DNA from: Salmonella enterica subsp. arizonae
GTDB taxonomy: Bacteria > Pseudomonadota > Gammaproteobacteria > Enterobacterales > Enterobacteriaceae
Assembly: GCF_008692845.1 (NCBI RefSeq)
Contig: NZ_VXJW01000010.1
Span: 62,001 to 126,000 of the forward strand
DNA length: 64,000 nt
Reading direction: 5' to 3'
The translations under genes were made by a program, and so were the position numbers. How positions within the stretch are numbered: the first letter of the stretch is position 1; each line of letters begins with the position of its first letter. Shown one piece after another: positions 39,002 to 48,759 of the stretch. The notes under the pieces are model-generated. The model was given only the letters and a program-made list of their open reading frames with translations, made no database searches and had not been told where the DNA came from.

Positions 39002-39490
39002 TTACATAGACGCACGTCTCTGGCATAAATAGCGGATACGCAGTGTGGGAGCGGCTCTTCGCCACACCAGCCCGGCCGCAGGCAGCCAGCGACGGAGTGT
39101 TCCGGCATGTAACTGACATCCGGTTATCTCGTTGATTTTTATTGCCAGCAGTTCCGTACTCCAGCGGGAACGCTGATAACCAAAATCGCCCAGCGTGTGT
39201 TTTACCAGTTGGCGCAGCAACGCACAGATATGTTCATACGGCCACTGACGTCCGCGCCCCGCAGGTAAAGAGACGAGACCTTCAATACCCGACAGTGTAA
39301 ACCAGTTAATCCAGCGCCCTACTGATGAGCGGGCACAGTAAAGCGTTCTGGCGACATCGCTGACGCATTCGTCCCAATGTAACATCAGGATAGCAGTCAG
39401 TCTGCGGGCATGATTTTTGTCATGCGTTTTATGAATAGTTTTCTGCATCAGGCGTCGTTCAGTACGGGGGATTGATGCTATGTTCGGCAT
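39002..39490 (-). pseudogene. IS630-family transposase, truncated
   Basis: 162 residues starting MPNIASIPRTERRLMQKTIH, nearly identical to the N-terminal half of the IS630 transposase (about 343 residues). The helix-turn-helix region is present (RLTAILMLHWDECVSDVART, ARSSVGRWINWF). Homology stops after APTLRIR near 39030, before the DDE catalytic domain, so the enzyme is inactive. The truncated end points at the orphan gene whose stop is 35 bases away, suggesting the IS took part in its arrival or in a later deletion. Confidence 0.9.
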
Positions 39491-39682
39491 TGTTCAGTCT
39501 GGTTGGTGATTATGGTTGGTTTGTCGATTGATCAGATCGCACAATCCGGGCTGAGTTCCCTCAAAGTGATCTACTATTCCGCGCAGCTATTTAGAACATG
39601 TATACTTTGGCATCTGACTATGATGCTGAAAATCTCCGCAATCAGACGGCGGTTTCTTGCGCTACGTCTTCGGGTACAGTAG

Positions 39683-40438
<756 letters not shown>

Positions 40439-40440
40439 TC

Positions 40441-40680
40441 ATGGATGTACAGACAATATTTGTCGCCTTAGCCTTTCTGCTACTCCCTCTTTTTTGTTTC
40501 CGTGAAGCCTGGAAAGGCTGGCGAACCGGCGCGGTAGATAAAATTGTCAAAAATACGCGAGAACCGGTTTATGTCTATCGCCATGCCGATCCCATACAAT
40601 ATTGGTCTTATCTTTTTCTTTATACCGGGTGTGGTTTTTTATTTACTGGAATGATTTTTTATTTTCTTTTTTATCGTTAA
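40441..40680 (+). CDS. yeiS: Small inner-membrane protein YeiS (DUF2542)
   Basis: 79 residues from ATG 40441 (MDVQTIFVALAFLLLPLFCF), the length of E. coli YeiS; an ATG at 40435 overlapping the sanA stop would add two residues. Two transmembrane helices flank a short basic loop (REAWKGWRTGAVDKIVKN). Function unknown. Probably cotranscribed with sanA. Confidence 0.9.
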   Translation: MDVQTIFVALAFLLLPLFCFREAWKGWRTGAVDKIVKNTREPVYVYRHADPIQYWSYLFLYTGCGFLFTGMIFYFLFYR

Positions 40681-40766
40681 TCTATTTATTATCACCTTAA
40701 AACTGAGAATAATAATTATTATGATGTAAGGAACAAATGCTGTTTTGCATTCTGGTTTCATTTTTT

Positions 40767-40782
40767 TGTGAATACTTTCACA
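40767..40782. promoter_or_regulatory. CRP-type site upstream of preT
   Basis: Perfect inverted repeat TGTGA-ATACTT-TCACA, the CRP consensus spacing, 103 bases upstream of the preT ATG. It now drives a broken gene. Confidence 0.65.
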
Positions 40783-40884
40783 GAGCCCCTTCCTTTCAAT
40801 GCTTAGGCTGGCTGTAGATTTTGGATCATAAAAACGCGTTGTTTGCGTTTCGCCTTAATTTATTCAAGCATTAAGGAAGATTAT

Positions 40885-41260
40885 ATGCCGCAAGAAAATT
40901 ATCTGGATGAACTCACGTCTGGTTTACGCCATTACTGGCAATAAAAGAGGCTTCCCGCTGTTTATTATGTCACGATGCCCCCTGTAGTCAGGATTGTCCG
41001 GCGCAAACCGATCCGGGGAAATTTATTCGTTCTCTTTATTTCCGTAATTTTAAAGGCGCAGCGGAAACTATCCGGAAAAATAACGCGCTTGGCGCCGTCT
41101 GCGCCAGAGTCTGTCCAACGGAAAAATTATGTCAGCGCGGATGTACGCGCTCCGGGATAGATAAGCCTATTGATATTGCGCGTCTACAGCGTTTTATTAC
41201 CGATTTTGAACAGCAGACCGCCATGCAGATTTATCAGCCTGGGAGTAAAACGCGCGGAAA
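40885..41260 (+). pseudogene. preT: preT (yeiT) dihydropyrimidine dehydrogenase subunit, 5' remnant
   Basis: ATG 40885 opens MPQENYLDELTSG, then a frameshift near 40918 closes the frame at RHYWQ*. In the shifted frame the true sequence continues: PLLAIKEASRCLLCHDAPCS, then PGKFIRSLYFRNFKGAAETI and ALGAVCARVCPTEKLC, ending at IYQPGSKT near 41255. This is about 125 of 412 residues, covering the Fe-S cysteine-rich domain only. At about 41260 the homology is replaced by unrelated DNA. PreT and PreA form an NAD-dependent dihydropyrimidine dehydrogenase that degrades uracil and thymine. Confidence 0.92.
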
Positions 41261-41555
41261 AGGCGGGTGCACGGTTCTCGAACCAGTGGTGGTCACAACC
41301 ATCAATCTGGGGTTCTACGCCGGAACCGCCGAAATTTCCGACAACCACTCGCAGTCAGGCATCACTGAGCAATCAGCCCCCACAAGATAACCCTGCAAAA
41401 ACGAAAGAGAGTCAGGTCGCGTGATAGCCTTCACATTCCGCACCATCCGATTCCTGATCTTTCAACCAAGGATCAACCGATAGCACTTTTTTGTATCTAT
41501 TACAATCATCTTCCTTAAAGGTACAGGTGAGATTTTTACCTTTAAGAAAGAGATT

Positions 41556-42356
41556 ATGAAAGTAAAAGTATGGACGGTTTTATTTATGTCGGCGTATCTG
41601 ACGGCCTGTGCCGCGCCCGGCCCAGAAAAATATCAGACTATCATGGACAGCGTTACGGCAGAAAAAGTAAACAAGATTATTCGCTCGGATGTCATCCCTT
41701 CTTCAGGTGAAAATCACGGGGAAGTTATCAGCCGCGTGTCATCTGCTTTTCTCGGTACGCCTTACCAGGCAGATACACTTATCGGCGGGCCCGACACTCC
41801 CGAATCGCTTGTCGTGAATTTCAACGGCGTGGACTGCTTTACCCTAGCAGATTACGTTGAGGCCCTGACCCGCAGCCATGATCAGAAATCGTTCCTGCAT
41901 AATCTTACAGAGGTTCGTTACACCGGAGGGAACGTTGACTACCTCAGCCGCCGGCACTTCTTCTCTGACTGGTTTGCCACCACACCACGCAATGCCCGGG
42001 ACGTCACGCCGGATATCAGCCCTGACTATGCCACTGCGGACAAACAGCTTAACCGTAAACCTGACGGGGGGGAGTACATTCCGGGTCTGGGCATTCATTC
42101 CCGTAAAATAAATTACATTCCCGGAAAGGCCATCAGTCAGCAGGTGCTGGACCAGATGAGAAACGGGGATTATGTCGGCGTCTACTCTCCGCTTGAAGGG
42201 CTGGACGTTTCGCATGTGGGTATCGTGGTTCGCCACGACGGGCAGGTATGGTTCAGGAATGCCTCTTCGCTGGCCGCCAACAGAAAAGTGGTGGATTCGC
42301 CGTTTCTGGAATACATGCGCGCGAAACCGGGCATCGTCGTGCTGCGGGCCGAGTGA
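41556..42356 (+). CDS. DUF1460 lipoprotein, N-acetylmuramoyl-L-alanine amidase-like
   Basis: 266 residues with a lipoprotein signal (VWTVLFMSAYLTAC, lipobox Cys at 18). It belongs to the DUF1460 family, which adopts an NlpC/P60 papain-like fold. The probable catalytic Cys is in FNGVDCFTLADYVEAL (about residue 94) and the His in SHVGIVVRHDGQVWF (about 224). An extracytoplasmic peptidoglycan hydrolase role is inferred from the fold. The frame is complete and has AAGAAAGAG before ATG 41556. It sits among plasmid-derived sequences and has no link with the pyrimidine genes it replaced. Whether it is expressed is unknown. Confidence 0.8.
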   Translation: MKVKVWTVLFMSAYLTACAAPGPEKYQTIMDSVTAEKVNKIIRSDVIPSSGENHGEVISRVSSAFLGTPYQADTLIGGPDTPESLVVNFNGVDCFTLADYVEALTRSHDQKSFLHNLTEVRYTGGNVDYLSRRHFFSDWFATTPRNARDVTPDISPDYATADKQLNRKPDGGEYIPGLGIHSRKINYIPGKAISQQVLDQMRNGDYVGVYSPLEGLDVSHVGIVVRHDGQVWFRNASSLAANRKVVDSPFLEYMRAKPGIVVLRAE

Positions 42357-42695
42357 CGTTTCAGACTGGCTCTGAACTCTTTCGGGTTCGCCAGTACGGG
42401 ATTGATGGCCCTCATTTGTTCCTGAACACTGGCCTGTGCACGTCGCTTAGGCATTTTTTTACTCCTGTCCCGTTTTCCACTTCGTTCCAGTTCATCCATC
42501 TTGTCCTGAGCCAATTATTCAGCTGATGGGCGGCATTACGCCGGAGCATACGTTTTTCAACAACTGACTGAATGACGTTGATCCGGCTGAGTTCTTTATC
42601 TGACATGGTTACAAGCATCCTGATGTCCCCATGGCCTGAGGATTGGATCCTTCATGCCAGAAAAAGTGACATCACTAAATGGGTTAAAAGTGACA
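42357..42695 (-). mobile_element. ISNCY-family insertion sequence remnant
   Basis: The minus strand starts at 42695 with TGTCACTTTTAACCCATT, which resembles an IS terminal repeat. It continues with a transposase N-terminus, TMSDKELSRINVIQSVVEKR followed by MLRRNAAHQLN, typical of ISNCY (IS1202/ISPlu15-like) elements. After about 35 residues the frame shifts, and a Lys/Arg-rich segment (SKKMPKRRAQASVQEQMRAI) follows in another frame, perhaps the C-terminus of the same transposase after internal deletion. The element is inactive. It has cut off the end of ccdB. Confidence 0.65.
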
Positions 42696-42891
42696 TTAGA
42701 ATGTCGGTGGTCATCAGGCGGTAACTTTCCTCCCCGATATGCACAACCGGATACAGTTCACGGGAGACTTTATCTGACAGCAGGAGGGCTCTGGCCAGCG
42801 GGATCACCATTCTGCGTCCCGGCGTGTCAATGATGTCACTCTACAGGCAGTAGCGGCTTTCTTTTTTATAGGCGTAAACCCTGAACTGCAT
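42696..42891 (-). pseudogene. ccdB: ccdB gyrase-poison toxin, decayed
   Basis: ATG 42891 opens MQFRVYAYKKESRYCL, then TAG at 42841-42843, then [20 protein letters not shown] and SREL in phase. F-plasmid CcdB has FVDVQ at the stop position. Joining T of TTT to AG of CAG would give TAG, so a 12-base deletion explains the stop exactly. The toxin's last third, including the gyrase-poisoning C-terminal residues (WGI), is missing where the ISNCY sequence begins. So the toxin is doubly inactivated. Confidence 0.9.
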
Positions 42892-42892
42892 T

Positions 42893-43111
42893 TCACCAGT
42901 CCCTGTTTTCATCGGCAAAGGAGCCGTTTGTTTCAATAAACAGGGCGACCTCGGCCATCCCTTCCTGATTTTCAGCCTGCCAGCGTTTCGCACGCAGACG
43001 ACGGGCTTCGTGCTGCATGGTCGTACTCACAAGTCTGGAGATATTGACGTCGTATGCCTTGAGCAACTAATAGCTGTCACTGTCAACCGTGACCGTAATG
43101 CGCTGCTTCAT
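42893..43111 (-). pseudogene. ccdA: ccdA antitoxin with nonsense codon
   Basis: 72 codons: MKQRITVTVDSDSY, then TAG, then LLKAYDVNISRLVSTTMQ and, near the end, GSFADENRDW. Matches F-plasmid CcdA over the full length, with Gln15 changed to TAG. The stop codon precedes the ccdB start by one base, as in the native overlapping ccdAB operon. With ccdB also dead there is no selection to keep ccdA. Confidence 0.92.
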
Positions 43112-43324
43112 AATGCCCCCCTTATTACATACTCATGATATTCGGTTAAGCATATAGTGACTGCTCCCCGCCGTAAACGGCGAAGCTTCCCACTTCTCAG
43201 GCCGCAACCGTCTGTGTGACGGATTTACGCTGGCCTCCATGAGCAGAGACTGTAGTCTCCCCCAAATTTAGTCTTACCGCTTAATAGAGTCCTCTGGTTA
43301 AAATACGACCAATGGAGGTACGCT

Positions 43325-43591
43325 ATGAAGAAAATACGTTTCACCGAATCCCAGATCCTGAGAGTCCTGAAAGAAGGTGAAGGCGGTCGACATGTGAAGG
43401 AGGTTTGTCGTGAGAATGGTGTTTCCGAAGCCAGCTACGATAACTGGAAATCCAAATATGGCGGCATGGAGTCCCCGGATATCAAACGCATGAAAGAGCT
43501 GGAAGAAGAAAACCGGCGATTGAAGCAAATGTACGCGTCTTTGAGCCTGGATCATGAAATCCTTAAGGATGTCGTCGCAAAAAAACTTTAA
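43325..43591 (+). CDS. IS3-family transposase OrfA
   Basis: 88 residues with a helix-turn-helix (SQILRVLKEGEGGRHVKEVC, ENGVSEASYDNWKSKYGG) and a leucine-zipper-like coiled coil (MKELEEENRRLKQMYASL). It ends at AKKL on the slippery A7 run, where -1 frameshifting makes the OrfAB fusion transposase. ATG 43325 follows GGAGGTACGCT. It appears intact. Confidence 0.92.
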   Translation: MKKIRFTESQILRVLKEGEGGRHVKEVCRENGVSEASYDNWKSKYGGMESPDIKRMKELEEENRRLKQMYASLSLDHEILKDVVAKKL

Positions 43592-43614
43592 CGGTTCCCG
43601 AAAAACGTAAACTG

Positions 43615-44433
43615 GTGCGCTATGTCATGACGGAACATCAGACCAGCGAGCGACGCGGGGGCCGAATTATTGGTATTAGCCAAAGCCTTTTGCATTATCG
43701 CCCGAATGCCGAACGGGATATTCCGGTGATCGAGGCGCTACAGGATCTGGCGCATCACTATCCGGCCTATGGATTTGGCTTGATGTTCAACAAGCTGCGT
43801 CAGGCAGGGTTATCGTGGAATAAGAAACGCGTTTACCGGATATATTGTCGGTTAAAACTAAACCTCAGACGCAAGGGTAAAAAACGCTTGCCCAACCGGA
43901 ACCCGCAGCCTTTGGCGGTCCCCATTAACATGAATCCCTGTTGGTCAGTGGATTTTATGAGTGACGCGCTGATGGATGGAAGGCGGTTCAGATTGTTTAA
44001 CGTAGCCGATGATTTTAATCGGGAAGCGCAGGCAGTCGAAGTGGACTTAAATATCCCGGCGCATCGCGTAGTGCGCGTTTTGGAGCGGCTCAGCGCCGAA
44101 AGAGGCTATCCGGCGTTTATCCGAAGTGATAATGGACCGGAACTTACCGCCGCCGTCCTGTCGGAGTGGGCCGAGCAGCATGGAGTCATACTGGATTTTA
44201 TTCAACCGGGAAAGCCAATGCAGAACGGATTTATCGAACGGTTCAATAAGACATTACGAACAGAAATACTCGATATGTATCTGTTCCGAACGCTGTCTGA
44301 AGTCCGAGAGTTAACAGAAAACCGGCGAACGGAATATAACGAGGAACGCCCGCATAGCTCACCTGGCGGCATACCGCCGGTTACCTATGCAAGGCAAAAA
44401 CTGGCCGGAGACTCTAACTGGCAGTGGTACTAA
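43615..44433 (+). CDS. IS3-family transposase OrfB (integrase core)
   Basis: 272 residues in the -1 frame relative to OrfA; normally translated by frameshift from OrfA, although a GTG lies at 43615. The DDE residues are visible in [24 protein letters not shown] and [17 protein letters not shown]. The C-terminal [20 protein letters not shown] is typical of the IS407 branch of IS3. The frame is open to the end of the element, so transposition may still be possible. Confidence 0.92.
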   Translation: MRYVMTEHQTSERRGGRIIGISQSLLHYRPNAERDIPVIEALQDLAHHYPAYGFGLMFNKLRQAGLSWNKKRVYRIYCRLKLNLRRKGKKRLPNRNPQPLAVPINMNPCWSVDFMSDALMDGRRFRLFNVADDFNREAQAVEVDLNIPAHRVVRVLERLSAERGYPAFIRSDNGPELTAAVLSEWAEQHGVILDFIQPGKPMQNGFIERFNKTLRTEILDMYLFRTLSEVRELTENRRTEYNEERPHSSPGGIPPVTYARQKLAGDSNWQWY

Positions 44434-44450
44434 AAACCGGAGGGACTACA

Positions 44451-44741
44451 ATCGGGCTGGCGAATAACAATATTATCCCTGCAGAAGATCTGGATCGCAG
44501 CTATATCGTCTATCCGCAGATTAATCAGGAAAAATGCGTCGGTTGCGGACGTTGCTATATCTCATGTTATGACGGCGGCCATCAGGCGATGGAGTGGGAT
44601 GAATACAGCCGCACCCAGCACTGCAACACTGAAAAATGCGTCGGCTGTCTGCTGTGCGGCCATGTCTGCCCGGTAGCCTGTATTGATTTAGGCGAGGTCA
44701 GAGTTAAAAAAGGTGAAAAAGAGCACGCGTTGACGCTGTAG
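44451..44741 (+). pseudogene. preA: preA (yeiA) dihydropyrimidine dehydrogenase subunit, 3' remnant
   Basis: The last 96 of about 411 codons survive in frame, starting [20 protein letters not shown] directly at the IS3 end. Two 4Fe-4S motifs are still complete ([11 protein letters not shown] and [16 protein letters not shown]). The flavin-binding barrel and catalytic centre are lost. An open frame running in from the IS would make a 105-residue ferredoxin-like peptide with no clear start. Confidence 0.92.
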
Positions 44742-44755
44742 CTCATGGCGTGAAG

Positions 44756-44782
44756 CCCGGCGCAAAGTTTCGCTGCGCCGGG
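44756..44782. terminator. Convergent hairpin between preA and mglC
   Basis: Nine-bp GC-rich stem CCCGGCGCA...TGCGCCGGG in the short gap between the preA stop and mglC stop. There is no good T-run on either side, so it may act as an mRNA end stabiliser rather than a strong terminator. Confidence 0.6.
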
Positions 44783-44789
44783 TTAGCCA

Positions 44790-45800
44790 CTACTTCTTAC
44801 GCGCGTATTTCAGCGAGTCCAGCGCCACGGCGAAGATGATAATGCCCCCTTTGATAATGTACTGCCAGTATGGGTTTACCCCGATATAGGTCAGACCATA
44901 GTTGATGACGGTAAAGATAATGACGCCAGTCACCACGCCGAAGACCGTACCCACCCCGCCGCTAAACGATACGCCGCCGACGACGCACGCGGCAATCGCG
45001 TCCAGCTCATACATAAAGCCGAGGTTGTTGGTTGCAGAACCAATACGCCCCGCCTCCAGTAAGCCGCCGAAAGCATAAAACACACCGGAGAGCGCGTAAA
45101 TCATCAGCAGGTTCAGCGCCACGTTTACCCCAGAAACTTTCGCCGCTTCCGGATTGCCGCCAATAGCAAAAATGTTTTTACCAAAGCGGGTCTTATTCCA
45201 CAGTACCCAGACAAACGCTACCGCAATCAGGGCGTAAAAGGTGATGTATGAGAGCCGGAAACTGCCCATCGCCACAAAGCCCTGCGCAAAGGTGGAAAAG
45301 CCGCTGTCAAAGCCAGAAATGGGCGAAGCGCCGACAAAGTCATAGTAAAGGGAGTTGATCCCGTAAACGATAATCATCGTGCCGAGTGTAGTAATAAACG
45401 GCGTCACATTCAGGTAAGCAATGATGATGCCGTTTACCAGGCCAATCACAGCGCCAATCGCACAGACAACCAGGATGACCACCGCAATCGGCATGGTCGC
45501 CATTTCCGGAAACACTTTATTGGCGTTTTCCATCGATTGAAGTAACGTTGCCGCCACCACCGCCGCCAGTCCTACCTGACGCCCTGCCGACAGATCTGTC
45601 CCTTGGGTGACGATTAATCCCGCCACGCCCAGCGCGATAATGATACGTACCGAAGATTGCGTCAGAATATTACTTAAATTCAGCAAACTTAAAAAAGTCG
45701 GGTCCTGGAAAATAATAATTGCCAGCAAAACTAAAAGAACGACGTAAATTCCGCCCTCTTTCAGATAAGTAAGAAAACTTTTCTTATTTAACACACTCAT
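44790..45800 (-). CDS. mglC: Galactose/methyl-galactoside ABC transporter permease
   Basis: 336 residues, as in E. coli MglC. Eight or more transmembrane helices of the RbsC/MglC carbohydrate uptake type 2 (CUT2) permease family, for example VLLVLLAIIIFQDPTFLSLL and GGVSFSGGVGTVFGVVTGVI, and the EAA-like loop GGNPEAAKVSGVNVALNLLM. Third gene of mglBAC, 15 bases after mglA. Imports D-galactose and methyl-galactosides. Confidence 0.96.
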   Translation of the reverse strand: MSVLNKKSFLTYLKEGGIYVVLLVLLAIIIFQDPTFLSLLNLSNILTQSSVRIIIALGVAGLIVTQGTDLSAGRQVGLAAVVAATLLQSMENANKVFPEMATMPIAVVILVVCAIGAVIGLVNGIIIAYLNVTPFITTLGTMIIVYGINSLYYDFVGASPISGFDSGFSTFAQGFVAMGSFRLSYITFYALIAVAFVWVLWNKTRFGKNIFAIGGNPEAAKVSGVNVALNLLMIYALSGVFYAFGGLLEAGRIGSATNNLGFMYELDAIAACVVGGVSFSGGVGTVFGVVTGVIIFTVINYGLTYIGVNPYWQYIIKGGIIIFAVALDSLKYARKK

Positions 45801-45815
45801 AAGGAGCCCCTGATC

Positions 45816-47336
45816 TTAAAGGTGCAAAGAAGCAAGACGCAAAATTTCGTTTTGCGTTGTTGTTTTAGTATCGACAATGCCGGAAACGAGACCGTTGCTC
45901 ATCACCAGGATACGATCGGTAATTCCTAATAGCTCCGGCATTTCAGAAGAGATAATGATGATTCCCTTCCCTTTTTTCGCCAGCTCCGCAATAAGCTGAT
46001 AAATTTCAAATTTCGCGCCGACATCAATACCACGGGTCGGTTCGTCCAGCATTAATATTTCCGGCTGCGTTAATAGCCAGCGACCAATGATCACTTTTTG
46101 CTGATTGCCGCCGGAAAGCGAACCAATTAGCGTACGATGCCCCGGCGTTTTTACTCGCATGGAATCAATGACCCATTGGGTATCGCTTTTCATCCGGGAA
46201 TTATCCAGTAACCCCACTTTATTTTTATAATTGTGGATATTCGAAATTAATGAGTTAAAGCCGATATCAAGATAGGCGTAAATTCCAGTGGAGCGACGTT
46301 CTTCCGTCACCAGCGCAAAACCGTGGTTAATCGCTTCGTTCGCATTGTGATTGTTAATTTTCTTGCCATGTAAAGTGATCGTACCGGACGACTTCTCACG
46401 AATACCGAACAGCGTTTCGACAATATCGGTACGCTTTGCTCCAACCAGACCGGCAATGCCCAGAATTTCGCCTTTGTGCAGATCGAAGGAGACATCGCGA
46501 ATAGAAGGCTGACGCAGAGAGGTCAGGTTACGCACCTCCAGAATCACCTCGCCCGGTTTATTTTCCTTATCCGGAAAGCGCTGGTTCAGGGAACGCCCGA
46601 CCATCATTGCAATGATCTTATTCATATCCAGCCCTTCCAGCGGCTGGGTGGCAATCCACTGGCCGTCGCGCAGGATAGTAATTTCATCGCACAACTGGAA
46701 AATTTCTTCCATTTTATGCGAGATATAGACAATACCGCAGCCGCGCTCTTTCAGCTTGCGGATAATGGTAAACAGATGATTAACCTCTTTCTCGGTTAAC
46801 GATGAGGTTGGTTCGTCCATAATAACGATTTTAGCGTTATAGGAAAACGCCTTCGCAATTTCGATCATCTGCATTTGCGAAACGGATAACGTTCCCACGC
46901 GTGCGCGCGGGTCAATATTGATATCCAGTTCATCAAATATCGCTTTGGTATCCTGGTACATTTTATCCTGGTCGACAAACATACCTTTAGTGGGATAACG
47001 TCCCAGCCACATGTTATCCATGACCGAACGCTGCAATACCAGGTTTAACTCCTGATGTACCATCGAAATCCCATTCTCCAGCGCTTCTTTCGCGGAATGG
47101 AAATCCACTTCTTTTCCCTGAAATATAATGCTGCCGGAATCTTTTTGATAAATCCCGAAAAGACATTTTAATAATGTTGATTTGCCTGCGCCGTTTTCGC
47201 CCATTAATGCATGAATAGAGTGCGGACGAACGTTTAAGTTGACATTATCAAGCGCTTTCACGCCGGGAAATGATTTGTTGATGCCACGCATTTCCAACAA
47301 ATATTCACCCGACGACGGAGAGATCGTGCTGACCAT
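45816..47336 (-). CDS. mglA: Galactose/methyl-galactoside ABC transporter ATPase
   Basis: 506 residues with two ABC domains in tandem, as in CUT2 ATPases. The first has Walker [12 protein letters not shown] (about 50) and Walker [12 protein letters not shown]; its signature region reads [15 protein letters not shown], as in the family. The second has a degenerate P-loop ([19 protein letters not shown]) and [20 protein letters not shown]. Powers galactose import. Follows mglB after a REP-containing gap of 133 bases. Confidence 0.96.
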   Translation of the reverse strand: MVSTISPSSGEYLLEMRGINKSFPGVKALDNVNLNVRPHSIHALMGENGAGKSTLLKCLFGIYQKDSGSIIFQGKEVDFHSAKEALENGISMVHQELNLVLQRSVMDNMWLGRYPTKGMFVDQDKMYQDTKAIFDELDINIDPRARVGTLSVSQMQMIEIAKAFSYNAKIVIMDEPTSSLTEKEVNHLFTIIRKLKERGCGIVYISHKMEEIFQLCDEITILRDGQWIATQPLEGLDMNKIIAMMVGRSLNQRFPDKENKPGEVILEVRNLTSLRQPSIRDVSFDLHKGEILGIAGLVGAKRTDIVETLFGIREKSSGTITLHGKKINNHNANEAINHGFALVTEERRSTGIYAYLDIGFNSLISNIHNYKNKVGLLDNSRMKSDTQWVIDSMRVKTPGHRTLIGSLSGGNQQKVIIGRWLLTQPEILMLDEPTRGIDVGAKFEIYQLIAELAKKGKGIIIISSEMPELLGITDRILVMSNGLVSGIVDTKTTTQNEILRLASLHL

Positions 47337-47374
47337 AATGATACCTTGTCGGCCTTTTTAATTATTGCTATCCG

Positions 47375-47412
47375 TGCCGGATGGCAGAGGAAATACCTTA
47401 TCCGCTCTACGG
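47375..47412. repeat. REP-like element between mglB and mglA
   Basis: TGCCGGATGGCAGAGGAAAT then CCTTATCCGCTCTACGGCG resembles a REP unit. In E. coli a REP at this position stabilises the upstream mglB message so that binding protein exceeds transporter. Confidence 0.55.
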
Positions 47413-47469
47413 CGCGTCACCCTTCCACAGTTTCAGGGCGCAACAAAATTGCGCCCACAAACGGAAAAG

Positions 47470-48468
47470 TTATTTTTGGGTAAATTCGCTCAGATTGTCT
47501 TTGTCCACGCCGACATAAGGCACGCGCACAATTTTGTTCTCAATCTTCCAGTTGGTGCCGTCAGCCGCGCCCTTGCCTTCGGCGAGGTTTTTCGCCAGAT
47601 CGAATGTCGCTTTCGCCTGATTGTTGGCGTCATTCAGTACCGTACCGGCCATCGCGCCCGATTTCACCAGCGCCAGGGCTTCCGGTAACGCATCGACGCC
47701 AAAGACCGGAATCGACGATTTATTATGCGCTTTCAGCGCCTCTACCGCGCCCATCGCCATCGCATCGTTATTCGCGATAACCACTTCAATCTTGTTAGCG
47801 TTCGGGCCAGACAGCCAGGCATCCATCTTATCTTTTGCCTGCGCGGTATCCCACATGGCGGTGTCTAACGCCAGTTGCTCGGTTTGAATACCTTTAGCAT
47901 TTAACTCTTTCACCACATACGTCGTACGGGCTTCAGCATCCGGATGCCCCGGTTCGCCTTTCAGCAGAACATACTGAATTTTACCGTCTTTATTCAGATC
48001 CCACCCCTGATTCGCCTGCCAGTGTTTGGCAATCAAGTCGCCCTGAATCACGCCGGATTCTTTAGAGTCAGTCCCGACATAATACGCCTTGTCATAGCTG
48101 TCCAGCGCTTTGCGGGAAGGCTCTTTGTTAAAGAACACCACCGGCACATTTTGCCCGCGCGCTTTTTCAATTACCGTACCGGCGGCTGCCGGATCGACCA
48201 GGTTAATCGCCAGAGCTTTAACCCCTTTCGCCAATAAAACGTCAATTTGATCATTCTGTTTGGATTGATCGTTTTGCGAGTCATTCATCAGTAGCTGAAC
48301 ATCCGGCGCGGATTTGCCATCTTTTTCAATAGCCTTACGCACGACGGACATAAAGTTATCGTCATATTTATAAATCGTCACGCCAATACGGGTATCAGCC
48401 GCGTGCGCTTGCGCGCCGAATAACAGACTTGCCATCACGGCAGAAAGGGTCAGTACCTTCTTATTCAT
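47470..48468 (-). CDS. mglB: Periplasmic galactose/glucose-binding protein
   Basis: 332 residues with a signal peptide cleaved after HAA ([20 protein letters not shown], then [10 protein letters not shown]). Periplasmic-binding-protein fold type I, with the calcium loop DLNKDGKIQ of galactose-binding proteins. It delivers sugar to MglAC and to the Trg chemoreceptor. First gene of the mgl operon, preceded by a CRP site and a GalR/GalS operator. Confidence 0.97.
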   Translation of the reverse strand: MNKKVLTLSAVMASLLFGAQAHAADTRIGVTIYKYDDNFMSVVRKAIEKDGKSAPDVQLLMNDSQNDQSKQNDQIDVLLAKGVKALAINLVDPAAAGTVIEKARGQNVPVVFFNKEPSRKALDSYDKAYYVGTDSKESGVIQGDLIAKHWQANQGWDLNKDGKIQYVLLKGEPGHPDAEARTTYVVKELNAKGIQTEQLALDTAMWDTAQAKDKMDAWLSGPNANKIEVVIANNDAMAMGAVEALKAHNKSSIPVFGVDALPEALALVKSGAMAGTVLNDANNQAKATFDLAKNLAEGKGAADGTNWKIENKIVRVPYVGVDKDNLSEFTQK

Positions 48469-48714
48469 GGTAGCTCCGGTTTTATTATGTAGGGTATAGC
48501 GTAAGAAAATGCCCGGCGGTTCAGGAAGTTAACGTCGTGTTACTGAACGCCGTAGCCTATTTATTCAACTCTTTATTTTGTGTCCGGTAGTCGCGGGATA
48601 TCGTGATAATGATTTTTATAAGCGAAATACCCCAGCAAAACTGATCAGAAACTGTTACATATCAGTTACAGTGCGACAAACGTTGTCATCATAGCCATCA
48701 CAATGTTAATAAAC

Positions 48715-48748
48715 TGTGAATTTACTCACAGATTGAAAACGGTTACAT
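48715..48748 (-). promoter_or_regulatory. mgl promoter: CRP site and GalR/GalS operator
   Basis: TGTGA-ATTTAC-TCACA at 48715-48730 is a perfect CRP half-site pair. Next to it, ATTGAAAACGGTTACAT (48732-48748) matches the gal operator pattern. Both lie upstream of mglB in the usual E. coli arrangement, giving catabolite activation and galactose-inducible repression. Confidence 0.75.
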
Positions 48749-48759
48749 GGGGTGAGTAA

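Larger units (their letters stand above)
41261..44450. mobile_element. Plasmid-derived foreign segment replacing the preT-preA centre
   Basis: About 3.2 kb separates the preT 5' remnant from the preA 3' remnant. It contains, in order, an unrecognised open frame, a lipoprotein amidase-like gene, a decayed ISNCY element, decayed F-type ccdB-ccdA, and an intact IS3-family element whose right end touches preA. The gene content points to an F-like plasmid source. About 290 codons of preT and 315 of preA were lost. The first 300 bases (41261-41555) include an open frame to 41424 that I cannot identify, and an AT-rich stretch leading to the next gene. Confidence 0.8.
43251..44450 (+). mobile_element. 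IS3-family insertion sequence (IS407-like), complete
   Basis: 1,200 bp bounded by imperfect terminal inverted repeats: TGTAGTCTCCCCC on the left and, read inward from the right, TGTAGTCCCTCCGG. It carries orfA and orfB with a -1 frameshift at an A7 run (43579-43585). The flanking triplets (GAC left, ATC right) do not match, so no target duplication is left; the right end abuts preA codon-for-codon. This is expected if a deletion initiated at the IS end removed adjacent DNA. Confidence 0.9.

Noticed and set aside
42182..42618. Complete plasmid gene on the minus strand downstream of the DUF1460 gene
   Set aside because: The two overlapping frames look like an internally deleted or frameshifted ISNCY transposase, and the longer one runs into the antisense of the lipoprotein gene.
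44424..44741. New 105-residue ferredoxin gene created by the IS3 end and preA
   Set aside because: The frame starts within the transposase 3' end with no good ribosome binding site; more simply a preA remnant, although expression from an IS promoter cannot be excluded.
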